Shown piece by piece: positions 43,898-52,295 of a stretch of 64,000 nucleotides of DNA; the first letter of the stretch is position 1, and each line of letters begins with the position of its first letter. The notes under the pieces are model-generated. The model was given only the letters and a program-made list of their open reading frames with translations. It did no database searches and was not told where the DNA came from. Location of the stretch: NCBI RefSeq assembly GCF_019396385.1, contig NZ_JAHKRN010000022.1:1-64000 (forward strand), read 5' to 3'. The translations under genes and the position numbers were made by a program. The DNA comes from Nonomuraea harbinensis (GTDB taxonomy: Bacteria; Actinomycetota; Actinomycetes; Streptosporangiales; Streptosporangiaceae).

Positions 43898-45283
43898 ATG
43901 TCCCTGAGCCGCAGGCAGTTCGGCAAGGCCGCCCTGGCGTCGGCCGCGCTGGCGGCCACCGGTGTGGCCGGTTTTCCCCGCGCGGCGCAGGCGGCCGGCA
44001 CCGCCTACGTGTTCGCGTACTTCACCGAGTCCCCCAACCAGTCGGCCGCCGACTACGGCCTGCACCTCGCGGTCAGCCGGGACGGCTTGAACTGGGCGCC
44101 GCTCAACCAGAACAACCCCGTCGCGACTCCGACCGCCGGGCAGCAGGGCCTGCGCGACCCCCAGATCCACCGCAAGCTCGACGGCGCCTTCGTGGTGATC
44201 GCCACCGACCTGAAGGGCCTCGACTTCGGCACGACCAGTCAGTATCTGCACGTCTGGGACTCGGCCGACCTGACCGCCTTCACCGGCTACCGGCGGCTGC
44301 GCATGCACACCACGAACGGCCACACCTGGGCGCCCACGGTCTTCCGCGACGCCTCGCGGGGCCAGTACGGCATCGTCTACTCGTTCAACACCGGCGGCCG
44401 GGACATCCTGGCGGTCAACTACACCAGCGACTTCCAGTCGGTCAGCGCCCAGCAGCCGTTCTTCAGCCCCGCCTTCAACGTGCTCGACGGGGACATCGTC
44501 GTCGACGGCGGCACGACGTACCTCTACTACAAGAACCTGAACGACGGAAACCTCTACGGCGCCCGCTCGGCCACGGGACAGCCGAACAGCTTCACCACGT
44601 ACACCGGCGGCCTGCGGATGGGCAACGCGATCGAGGCGCCGCTGCTGCAGAAGACCAACGAAGGCGGCTGGCGGCTGTGGGGCGACTCCTTCAGCCCGGT
44701 CAACAACGACTACTACCTGTGGTCGTCGTCGAACATCGGCGCCGGCGCGTGGACGGCGGCCGGTCAGCGGGACTACACCCCGCCGCTGAACTCCAAGCAC
44801 GGCTCGATCGCCTCGATCACCGACGCCGAGTACAACGCGATGGTCGCGCGGTGGGGGCTGCCGAACTGGGTGCGGCTGAAGTCGTACAACTTCCCCGACT
44901 ATTTCGTCCGGCACGCCGACCGGGTGGGGCGCATCGACCCCTACCCGTTCGACCCGCACCAGGATCAGTTGTGGCGGATGGTGCCGGGGCTGGCCGATCC
45001 GGCCGGGGTCTCGTTCCAGTCGGTGAACGTGCCGGGCGACTACCTGCGGCACAGCAACTACGCGGTCCGGCTCGACCCCGACGACGGCTCGTCCGTGTTC
45101 CGCGCCGACGCCACCTTCCACCGCGTGGCCGGGCTGGCGGACGGCGGCTGGTCGTCGTTCCGGTCGCACAACTTCCCGACCCACCACCTGCGGCACCAGG
45201 GGTACGTGCTGCGCATCGACCCGGTCAGCTCCTCGTCGAGCGCCACCGACCGCCAGGACGCGACCTTCCGGGTGGTCTCATGA
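43898..45283 (+). CDS. Secreted GH43 arabinosidase-type enzyme with AbfB (CBM42) domain
   Basis: The 461-residue enzyme starts with a twin-arginine signal (SRRQFGKAALASAALAATG). The catalytic module is a five-bladed propeller of GH43 type, with GLRDPQIHRKLDG holding the base Asp and GNAIEAPLL the acid Glu. From about residue 325 it carries an arabinofuranose-binding AbfB/CBM42 trefoil (VRLKSYNFPDYFVRHADRVGRID ... HNFPTHHLRHQGYVLRID). It probably removes L-arabinofuranose from arabinan or arabinoxylan. ATG 43898 has AAGGAG before it. The stop overlaps the GH127 start (ATGA), so the enzymes are made together. Confidence 0.85.
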   Translation: MSLSRRQFGKAALASAALAATGVAGFPRAAQAAGTAYVFAYFTESPNQSAADYGLHLAVSRDGLNWAPLNQNNPVATPTAGQQGLRDPQIHRKLDGAFVVIATDLKGLDFGTTSQYLHVWDSADLTAFTGYRRLRMHTTNGHTWAPTVFRDASRGQYGIVYSFNTGGRDILAVNYTSDFQSVSAQQPFFSPAFNVLDGDIVVDGGTTYLYYKNLNDGNLYGARSATGQPNSFTTYTGGLRMGNAIEAPLLQKTNEGGWRLWGDSFSPVNNDYYLWSSSNIGAGAWTAAGQRDYTPPLNSKHGSIASITDAEYNAMVARWGLPNWVRLKSYNFPDYFVRHADRVGRIDPYPFDPHQDQLWRMVPGLADPAGVSFQSVNVPGDYLRHSNYAVRLDPDDGSSVFRADATFHRVAGLADGGWSSFRSHNFPTHHLRHQGYVLRIDPVSSSSSATDRQDATFRVVS

Positions 45284-48006
45284 GCGAGATCAGCCGCCGC
45301 CGGCTCTTCCAGGCCACGGGTGCCGCCGTCGCGCTCTCGGCCGCCGGCCAGGTGGCCGGCGCCTCCCCCGCGTCCGCGGCCGCGCTGCCGTGGGCCAGAT
45401 CCGACATCGGCGTCTCGGCCCACGCCTTCGACCTCGGCCAGGTCCGGCTGACCTCCGGGCGCTGGCTGGACAACCAGAACCGCACCCTGAACTACCTGCG
45501 CTTCGTCGACGTCGACCGGCTGCTGTACGTCTTCCGGGCCAACCACCGCCTGCCGACCGGCGGCGCGGCGGCCAACGGCGGCTGGGACGCGCCCGGTTTC
45601 CCGTTCCGGTCGCACATGCAGGGCCACTTCCTGACGGCGTGGGCGCAGGCCTACGCCGTGCTCGGCGACACCACCTGCCGGGACAAGGCCGTCCACATGG
45701 TCACCGAGCTGGCCCGGTGCCAGGCCAACAACGCCGCCGCCGGGTTCACCGCCGGTTACCTGTCGGGCTTCCCCGAGTCCGACATCACCGCCGTGGAGAA
45801 CCGCACGCTGACCAACGGCAACGTCCCGTACTACTGCATCCACAAGACGCTGGCCGGGCTGCTGGACGTGTGGCGGCTGATCGGCGACACCCGGGCCAGG
45901 ACCGTGCTGCTCGCCCTGGCGGGATGGGTGGACACCCGCACCTCGCGGCTCGGCGCGAGCCAGCTGCAGGCCATGCTCGGCACCGAGTTCGGCGGCATGA
46001 ACGCGGTGCTGACCGACCTGTACCAGATGACCGGCGACTCCCGGTGGCTGACCACGGCCCAGCGGTTCGACCACGCGGCCGTGTTCAACCCGCTGGCCGC
46101 GGGCCAGGACCAGCTCAACGGGCTGCACGCCAACACGCAGGTGCCCAAGTGGATCGGGGCGGCCCGCGAGTACAAGGCGACCGGCACCACCCGTTACCGC
46201 GACATCGCCGCGAACGCCTGGTCGATCACCGTCGGCGCGCACACGTACGCGAACGGCTCCAACAGCCAGGCCGAGCACTTCCGCGCCCCGAACGCGATCG
46301 CCGCCCACCTGACCAGGGACACCGGCGAGGCGTGCAACACCTACAACATGCTGAAGCTGACCCGGGAGCTGTGGCTGCTGTCGCCGACCCGGGCCGACTA
46401 CTTCGACTACTACGAGAACGCCCTGCTCAACCATCTGATCGGGCAGCAGAACCCGGCCGACGCGCGCGGGCACGTCACGTACTTCACCCCGCTCAACCCC
46501 GGCGGGCGCCGGGGCGTCGGCCCGGCCTGGGGCGGCGGCACCTGGAGCACGGACTACGACTCCTTCTGGTGCTGCCAGGGCACCGGCATCGAGACCAACA
46601 CCAAGCTGATGGACTCGATCTACTTCTACGACGGCACCACGCTGTTCGTGAACCTGTTCGCGCCCTCCACGCTCGACTGGAGCCAGCGCGGCATCACGGT
46701 CACCCAGACGACCTCGTACCCGGTCGGCGACACCACGTCGCTGCGGGTCACCGGCGAGGTCGGCGGGACGTGGACGATCCGCGTCCGCATCCCGGCCTGG
46801 ACCCAGGGCGCGACGATCAGCGTCAACGGGGTGCAGCAGAACATCCCTGTCACCCCGGGCAGCTACGCCGGCCTCACCCGGTCGTGGGCGCCGGGCGACA
46901 CCGTGACCGTGCGGCTGCCCATGCGGGTGGTCATGAAGGCCGCCAACGACAACCCCGGCCTGCAGGCCGTCACCTACGGCCCGGTCGTGCTGTCGGGCGA
47001 CTACGGCAACACCGGCCTGTCGTCCGCCCCGGTCCTGGTCCCCTCGTCGATCACCCGTACGGGCGCCTCGTCCCTGGCCTTCACGGCGACGGCGGGCGGG
47101 GCGACGGTGCGGCTGGGGCCGTTCCACGACGCGCACGGCCACAACTACGTCGTCTACTGGAACACCGGCGGTCAGGGCGGCACCGGCTCCGGCTTCCGGC
47201 TGCTCAACGCGGCCAGCGGGCTGGTCCTCGGCATCCAGGACATGTCCACCGCCGACGGCGCCCCGGCGCTCCAGTGGACCGACAACGGCACCGCCGACCA
47301 CGACTGGGTCCCGATCGTCGACGGCGACGCCCTGCGGTTCCGCAACGCGCACAGCGGCAAGGTGCTCGGGGTCGAGAACATGTCGGCCGCCGACAACGCC
47401 CGGGTGGTCCAGTGGGACGACAACGGCACCGCCGACCACCGCTGGACGGTCACCGACACCGGCGACGGCTCGGTCAAGATCCGCAACGTCCACAGCGGCA
47501 AGCTGCTCGGCGTGCAGAACGGCTCGACGGCCAACGGCGCCCCGGTGGTCCAGGACTCCGACAACGGCGGCGCGGACAACCGGTGGCGGTTCGTGCCGAG
47601 CGGCGCCCGGCGCGTCCAGAACGTGGCCACCGGGATGGTGCTCGGCGTCACCGGCATGTCCACGGCCGACGGCGCGCTCGTCGTCCAGTGGGGCGACACC
47701 GGCACCGCCGACCACCTGTGGACGGCGGTCGTCGACACGGGCGGCTACCTGCGGCTGCGCAACGGCCACAGCCAGAAGGTGCTGGGTGTGGAGAACATGG
47801 GCACCGCCTCCGGGTCGCGCGTCCTGCAGTGGGCCGACAACGGCACGGCCGACCACCGCTGGCGGCTGCGCCCCGGGCCGGGGGCCGCCTTCCGCATCCA
47901 GTGCGCCAACGGCGGCCGGGTCCTCGGCCTCGCCGGGACGTCCCAGGGCGCGCAGGTCGTGCTCGCCGACGAGGGAGCGGGCAACACCCTCTGGAGGTTC
48001 CTCTGA
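45280..48006 (+). CDS. Secreted GH127 beta-L-arabinofuranosidase-like enzyme with C-terminal ricin-type trefoils
   Basis: The 908-residue protein has a Tat signal (SRRRLFQATGAAVAL) and a GH127 (DUF1680) alpha/alpha barrel. The zinc and catalytic Cys set of HypBA1 can be recognised: Glu350-x-Cys352 (GEACNTYNML) and Cys431-Cys432 (FWCCQGTG). A beta-sandwich follows, and the last ~270 residues form six repeats of the type GKVLGVENMSTADGARVVQW ... DNGTADHRW, i.e. two ricin-like beta-trefoils for sugar binding. With the coupled GH43 it would degrade arabinose-containing glycans. The gene ends 3 bases before the stop of a convergent gene, with no terminator between. Confidence 0.88.
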   Translation: MSEISRRRLFQATGAAVALSAAGQVAGASPASAAALPWARSDIGVSAHAFDLGQVRLTSGRWLDNQNRTLNYLRFVDVDRLLYVFRANHRLPTGGAAANGGWDAPGFPFRSHMQGHFLTAWAQAYAVLGDTTCRDKAVHMVTELARCQANNAAAGFTAGYLSGFPESDITAVENRTLTNGNVPYYCIHKTLAGLLDVWRLIGDTRARTVLLALAGWVDTRTSRLGASQLQAMLGTEFGGMNAVLTDLYQMTGDSRWLTTAQRFDHAAVFNPLAAGQDQLNGLHANTQVPKWIGAAREYKATGTTRYRDIAANAWSITVGAHTYANGSNSQAEHFRAPNAIAAHLTRDTGEACNTYNMLKLTRELWLLSPTRADYFDYYENALLNHLIGQQNPADARGHVTYFTPLNPGGRRGVGPAWGGGTWSTDYDSFWCCQGTGIETNTKLMDSIYFYDGTTLFVNLFAPSTLDWSQRGITVTQTTSYPVGDTTSLRVTGEVGGTWTIRVRIPAWTQGATISVNGVQQNIPVTPGSYAGLTRSWAPGDTVTVRLPMRVVMKAANDNPGLQAVTYGPVVLSGDYGNTGLSSAPVLVPSSITRTGASSLAFTATAGGATVRLGPFHDAHGHNYVVYWNTGGQGGTGSGFRLLNAASGLVLGIQDMSTADGAPALQWTDNGTADHDWVPIVDGDALRFRNAHSGKVLGVENMSAADNARVVQWDDNGTADHRWTVTDTGDGSVKIRNVHSGKLLGVQNGSTANGAPVVQDSDNGGADNRWRFVPSGARRVQNVATGMVLGVTGMSTADGALVVQWGDTGTADHLWTAVVDTGGYLRLRNGHSQKVLGVENMGTASGSRVLQWADNGTADHRWRLRPGPGAAFRIQCANGGRVLGLAGTSQGAQVVLADEGAGNTLWRFL

Positions 48007-48009
48007 GGG

Positions 48010-48288
48010 CTACGCGGCGGTGGCCAGGCGGCGTTCCACGGCGGCCAGGCGGCGTTCGACCTCGGTCAGCCGGTCTGCCGTGGGGCAGCCGCGCAGCAGG
48101 TCGGCGAGCTGGTCGGCCTCCTGCTGTTCGAGCTCCACGGTGTGCGCGGGCGTGTCGGGGTCCGCTTCGTCGTAGAGCAGGAGGGTGCGTCCGGCGGGAG
48201 TGACGATGACGGCGAGGTGGTCTCCCCGCCGGGTGTCGGTGTGATGGACGGTCCCGATGCCGGGGATGGTGTTGCTCGTGATCTTCAT
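48010..48288 (-). CDS. KhtT N-terminal-like domain protein
   Basis: The 92-residue protein begins MKITSNTIPGIGTVHHTDTRRGDHLAVIVTPAG, the N-terminal domain of KhtT-type regulators of cation/proton antiporters. The usual C-terminal TrkA_C ligand domain is missing and is replaced by a short coiled coil (ADRLTEVERRLAAVERRLA). No antiporter gene is nearby, so it may be an orphan. ATG 48288 is preceded by GGAAGGAG. The neighbouring gene upstream is an SPFH pseudogene. Confidence 0.7.
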   Translation of the reverse strand: MKITSNTIPGIGTVHHTDTRRGDHLAVIVTPAGRTLLLYDEADPDTPAHTVELEQQEADQLADLLRGCPTADRLTEVERRLAAVERRLATAA

Positions 48289-48308
48289 GGGTCTCCTTCC
48301 CTGTGACG

Positions 48309-48778
48309 TCATGCGGGCAGGCTCTCCTGCCGCCGGTCGCCCCTGCCCCACGCGATCAGATCGGCGCTGAGCGGGACCTGGATGTCGGTGATGTCGAGCA
48401 GCGTGACGCGGATGCCCCACTGCCGGGTCGTCTCGCTGACCTGGCCGGCCAGGTCGGCGCCCGCGCCGGCGACCAGGGCGGGGAGTTCGGCCAGGTCGCG
48501 CCGGGCGATCTCGCGCCGCAGCACGTTCTCGGCGACGATCGTGGTGGCCGTCAGCGGGCCTTCCACCGCCGTCGCGAAGCGGACCGGGTCCTCGACGGCC
48601 GCCATGACGCCGGCCCTCGGACCCCCGTCACGCGGCCCAGCCTGCGCACCACCAGCCGCTCGTCCTCGCCGACGACGCGCACCGTCCGGGCGATGAGCGT
48701 GGCGAGCAGCAGAAGGCCCAGCAGGAGCCACACGGCCGGCGCCTGCCACGTGACCGTCCAGCGCGAACATGCCCTCAT
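48309..48778 (-). pseudogene. SPFH/band 7 (stomatin-like) protein, deleted and frameshifted
   Basis: The frame starting at 48778 encodes a membrane anchor (APAVWLLLGLLLLATLIA) and the SPFH start VVGEDERLVVRRLGRVTGVRGP, then loses sense. A second frame picks up near 48600 with VEDPVRFATAVEGPLTATTIVAENVLRRE and WGIRVTLLDITDIQVPLSADLIAWGR, the later part of the same domain. Between them, the ~45 residues that normally hold the beta strands after GVRGP are missing and the frame is shifted, so no functional protein is expected. The C-terminal coiled coil of the family is absent too. Confidence 0.75.
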
Positions 48779-49068
48779 CCCCTGTCGACCTGGCTCGTCG
48801 TCGGCGCGAACCTCGTCACTTCAAGGAATTTCGAGCAATCGGGTCCGCTCACTTACCAGTTTGGCCCAGAAACAGAAATCCGGCTATCGGGGCCGGCACC
48901 CATTTCGCGGGGGCAAGACTATGTAGATTGTCGAATTCCACGGTGTAGCCGCACGTGGGGGCCGGGATTCAAGAGCCGGTCAACCGGTGAGCATTCTAAC
49001 CTCGATTTGTTCCCGGCACGCATCGGCCGTCGTTTCCTGAAGGCCTTCCCGGGTACGGTGCGACCGGC

Positions 49069-50166
49069 ATGAGGGATGGAAGACGGCGCCTGATGGATTA
49101 CGTGCTCCCGCTGCGCTGGGAGGACGACTCCGGCCTGGAGGAGCTGACCGCCTACCTGCGCGCCCTGAGCCGCCGCGTACGGGTCGTCGTGGTCGACGGT
49201 TCTCCCGCGCCGCTGTTCGAGCGCCACGCCGCCGCCTGGCGCGGCCTCGTGACGCACGCCCGTCCGGACACCGATCTGCTCCGCGCCAACGGCAAGGTCG
49301 GCGGCGTGCTCACCGGCATGCGGCTGGCCCGCGCCGAGCACGTGATCATCGCCGACGACGACGTGCGCTACGACGAGTGGGCCCTGGCCAGGGTGGATCG
49401 TCTCCTGGACGAGGCCGAGCTGGTCCGGCCGCAGAACTACTTCGCGCGACTGCCCTGGCACGCCCGCTGGGACACCGCCCGCACCCTGCTCAACCGCGGT
49501 CTGGGGGCCGACTATCCGGGCACGTTCGGGGTGCGCCGCTCGTTCTTCGCCCGGATGGGCGGCTACGACGGTGACGTGCTGTTCGAGAATCTCGAACTCA
49601 TCCGTACCGTACGCGCGCACGGCGGCAGGGAGCTGCGCCCGCTGGATCTCTACGTCCGGCGCCTGCCGCCCGACGCCGCCCGCTTCTGGGGCCAGCGCGT
49701 CCGGCAGGCGTACGACGATCTGGCGCAGCCCGGCCGCATGGCGCTGTTCCTGTCCGTGCTGCCGGGGCTGGCCTTCTGCCTGCTGCGCCGCCGGTATGTC
49801 CTGCCCGTGGCGGGCGCCGTACTGGCCGTGGGGGTGGCGGAGGCGGGGCGGCGCAGGGCGGGCGGGCGGCGCGTCTTCCCCGGCACGTCGGCGCTGTTCG
49901 CCCCGGTCTGGATCGTGGAGCGGGCGACGTGCGCCTGGCTCGCGGTCGGGGCCGCCGTGTGCGGCGGCGTGCCGTACGCCGGGCGCAGGCTCCGCCGGGC
50001 GGCCCATTCCGTACGGTGGCTGCGTCAGGCCGGGGCCTCGCGCTCGCTGGGGGCCCGGAAGCCGGCCACCTTGTGCGAGCCGTCGCAGAACGGCTTGACC
50101 GACGAGAACCCGCACCTGCACAGCGCGACCGTCGCCCGCCCCGCGGGGATCGGCACGCCGTCCTGA
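49069..50166 (+). CDS. Family 2 glycosyltransferase-like protein
   Basis: The 365-residue protein has a GT-A pattern: VRVVVVDGSPAPLFE, VLTGMRLARAEHVIIADDDVRYD (DDD metal site) and VRRSFFARMGGYDGDVLFENLEL. Two membrane segments follow (FLSVLPGLAFCLL; PVAGAVLAVGV). The start may be ATG 49069 or ATG 49093 (MDYVLPLRW). The last ~45 residues are read antisense to the CDGSH gene and are not typical of the family, so a former stop may have been lost. Acceptor and sugar are unknown. Confidence 0.75.
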   Translation: MRDGRRRLMDYVLPLRWEDDSGLEELTAYLRALSRRVRVVVVDGSPAPLFERHAAAWRGLVTHARPDTDLLRANGKVGGVLTGMRLARAEHVIIADDDVRYDEWALARVDRLLDEAELVRPQNYFARLPWHARWDTARTLLNRGLGADYPGTFGVRRSFFARMGGYDGDVLFENLELIRTVRAHGGRELRPLDLYVRRLPPDAARFWGQRVRQAYDDLAQPGRMALFLSVLPGLAFCLLRRRYVLPVAGAVLAVGVAEAGRRRAGGRRVFPGTSALFAPVWIVERATCAWLAVGAAVCGGVPYAGRRLRRAAHSVRWLRQAGASRSLGARKPATLCEPSQNGLTDENPHLHSATVARPAGIGTPS

Positions 50167-50252
50167 GTCACCAGCTCGAACGGCCCCCGGATCAGCAGGG
50201 GCCCGTCCTCGCAAGGCGTCACCGTCACCACGTCATCTCCCTGATGCGACAT
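50025..50252 (-). CDS. CDGSH iron-sulfur domain protein
   Basis: The 75-residue protein has the signature C-R-C-G-F-S-S-V-K-P-F-C-D-G-S-H, binding a redox-active 2Fe-2S cluster with three Cys and one His. The N-terminal part (DGPLLIRGPFELVTQDG) forms the usual beta cap. It is divergent by 88 bases from an HDO-type oxygenase gene, a pairing seen repeatedly in actinobacteria, so it may donate electrons to it. Its 3' half overlaps the convergent glycosyltransferase frame by 142 bases. Confidence 0.9.
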   Translation of the reverse strand: MSHQGDDVVTVTPCEDGPLLIRGPFELVTQDGVPIPAGRATVALCRCGFSSVKPFCDGSHKVAGFRAPSEREAPA

Positions 50253-50340
50253 CCCACCCCTCTTCCCGGCGTGGCAGAGGGGACACCCGGGTTTCGCGCG
50301 CCGGTCCCCGGGCAGTCGCCCGGAGTGAGAAGGGGGACTC

Positions 50341-51387
50341 GTGACAGCGGTTGATGCCAGGAGGGCCAGGAGGGAAGGTCGCGGCGCCACCGGGCGGGAG
50401 CCGGCCACGAGGCTGCCCGCTCCGCGCGGGCCGGTCACCGCGACGCTCTTCGACCGCCTGACCCGTCCGCCGGACGACAGCCCGATCCCGCTGGACGTCA
50501 CCGGCGCCGAGCTGGGCGACGACGACTTCCAGCTCGCCCTGTTCGCCTGCTACGAGCTGCACTACCAGGGCTTCGACGACGTGGACGAGCGCTGGGAGTG
50601 GGCGCCGCCGCTGCTGGCCGCGCGCATGGAGCTGGAGCGGCGCTTCGAGGAGACGCTCGCGGCGGCCGTGCCCCGGCCGCCGCTCGACGGCCCGGTCGAG
50701 GTGCGGCGGGCGCTCAGGGAGCTGACCGCCGACGACGACGGCCCCTCCCTGTCCGCCTTCCTGTCCCGCCGGGCCGGCCTGGAGCAGTTCCGCGAGTTCG
50801 TGATCCACCGGTCGATCTACCACCTCAAGGAGGCGGACCCGCACACCTGGGCGATCCCCCGCCTCCGGGGCCGGCCGAAGGCCGCGCTGGTGGAGATCCA
50901 GGCCGACGAGTACGGCGGCGGCCGGGCCGAGCGCATGCACTCCGAGCTGTTCCGCGCCACCATGCGCGGCCTCGGCCTGGACGACTCCTACGGCGCCCAC
51001 CTCGGCCGCGTGCCGGGCATCACGCTGGCCATCTCCAACGCCATGTCGCTGTTCGGCCTGCACCGGCGGCTGCGCGGCGCCCTGATCGGGCACCTCGCCG
51101 CGCTGGAGATGACCTCCTCCCTGCCCAACCGCCGCTACGCCATCGGGCTGCGCAGGCTCGGCGGCGACGACACCGCCGCGCTCTTCTACGACGAGCACGT
51201 GCAGGCCGACGCCGTGCACGAGCAGATCGCCTGCCACGACCTGTGCGAGAACTTCGCCGCCGAACACCCGTGGCTGGCCGGGGACGTCCTGTACGGGGCG
51301 GCATGTGCGCTGCGGCTGGAACGCCTGTGGGCCGAGTACGTCCTCGGCCGCTGGGACGCGGGGCTGACGTCGTTGCGGCATCCCTGA
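50341..51387 (+). CDS. Iron-containing redox enzyme, heme-oxygenase-like (HDO) fold
   Basis: The 348-residue protein is all-helical, with metal-ligand motifs ELHYQG, EIQADEYGGGRAERMH and EHVQADAVHEQ, the E/H spacing of heme-oxygenase-like diiron oxidases. Known members oxidise amino acids, fatty acids or nucleoside-like substrates; the substrate here is unknown. GTG 50341 is preceded by GGGGGA. The divergent CDGSH protein is a likely redox partner. Confidence 0.8.
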   Translation: MTAVDARRARREGRGATGREPATRLPAPRGPVTATLFDRLTRPPDDSPIPLDVTGAELGDDDFQLALFACYELHYQGFDDVDERWEWAPPLLAARMELERRFEETLAAAVPRPPLDGPVEVRRALRELTADDDGPSLSAFLSRRAGLEQFREFVIHRSIYHLKEADPHTWAIPRLRGRPKAALVEIQADEYGGGRAERMHSELFRATMRGLGLDDSYGAHLGRVPGITLAISNAMSLFGLHRRLRGALIGHLAALEMTSSLPNRRYAIGLRRLGGDDTAALFYDEHVQADAVHEQIACHDLCENFAAEHPWLAGDVLYGAACALRLERLWAEYVLGRWDAGLTSLRHP

Positions 51388-51492
51388 CGAGGGCTCGCCG
51401 ATCTTCGTCACGTGAGGCATACTGTCGCCGCCTTAACAGTGATCATCCACTCACGTGCGGGCATCCTGTGGCGGAACCGGCGACGGAAACAG

Positions 51493-52266
51493 ATGTCTGA
51501 TCATGGCGTCGACCGGCGTAGATTTCTGACCGTCTCCGGCCTGTCCCTGGGGGTGGCGGCCTTGCCCACCGGCGCGACGGCCGCGACCCCGTCCCCTTCT
51601 CCCGCCCGTGCCGAGACGTGGGAGAACATCATCGAGAAGTCGTCCTTCGACAGCTGGACGGCCTTCGACCGGGAGTGGAACCGCCTCTATCCCTGGGGAG
51701 GCGACGACGACACCCACAACGGCGCCGCCCGGATGCACGCCGGCCAGATCTCACTCTCCGGGGGCGTGCTGACCCTGAAGGCGACCCGGCTGGCCGCGGC
51801 CGACGGGACCAGCCCGCACAAGCCGCACGCCCCGCTGTGGTACCGCTCCGGCGCCATCCACGCCAGGGAACAGATCATCGTCAACGACCAGTTCCCCGAG
51901 TACGACATCGAGGGCGAGTTCAGCGCCCAGACCGGGCCGGGCATCTGGCCGGCGTTCTGGACGACCGGGGAATGGCCGGCGTGGCCGCCGGAGACCGACA
52001 TCCTGGAGTACGTGGGCGACTCCACCAACCTCTTCAACACCTGGAACAAGACCTCCAGCGGCGACGAGGGCGAGGAGGCCGGCGACGACTACTTCGTCAC
52101 GCGGGAGCGGGTGCCCGTCGCGAACCCTGCCGCCTGGCACAAGTACCGGGTCTGGATGTACAAAGACGGCGACGACGTCGGGCTGAACCAGCAGCTGCCG
52201 GGGCCCACCGGCGACACCCAACTCCGCGCCCGCAACGTCTGGGTGGGCCGCACCCGCGCCTGGTGA
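51493..52266 (+). CDS. Secreted GH16-like glycosidase, probably internally deleted
   Basis: The 257-residue protein has a Tat signal (DRRRFLTVSGLSLGVAAL) and a GH16 jelly-roll with the catalytic element E167-x-D169-x-x-E172 in PPETDILEYVG. Family members cut beta-glucan, agar or galactan. The stretch after YRVWMYKDGDDV runs directly into PGPTGDTQLRARNVWVGRTR; in related proteins this place holds about 25-30 residues with the DG turn and the strand that lines the active site. A deletion is suspected, so the enzyme may be inactive. ATG 51493 follows GACGGAAAC. Confidence 0.7.
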   Translation: MSDHGVDRRRFLTVSGLSLGVAALPTGATAATPSPSPARAETWENIIEKSSFDSWTAFDREWNRLYPWGGDDDTHNGAARMHAGQISLSGGVLTLKATRLAAADGTSPHKPHAPLWYRSGAIHAREQIIVNDQFPEYDIEGEFSAQTGPGIWPAFWTTGEWPAWPPETDILEYVGDSTNLFNTWNKTSSGDEGEEAGDDYFVTRERVPVANPAAWHKYRVWMYKDGDDVGLNQQLPGPTGDTQLRARNVWVGRTRAW

Positions 52267-52295
52267 CGGTCCGCCCCGTGCGGATATCGAGGTTT

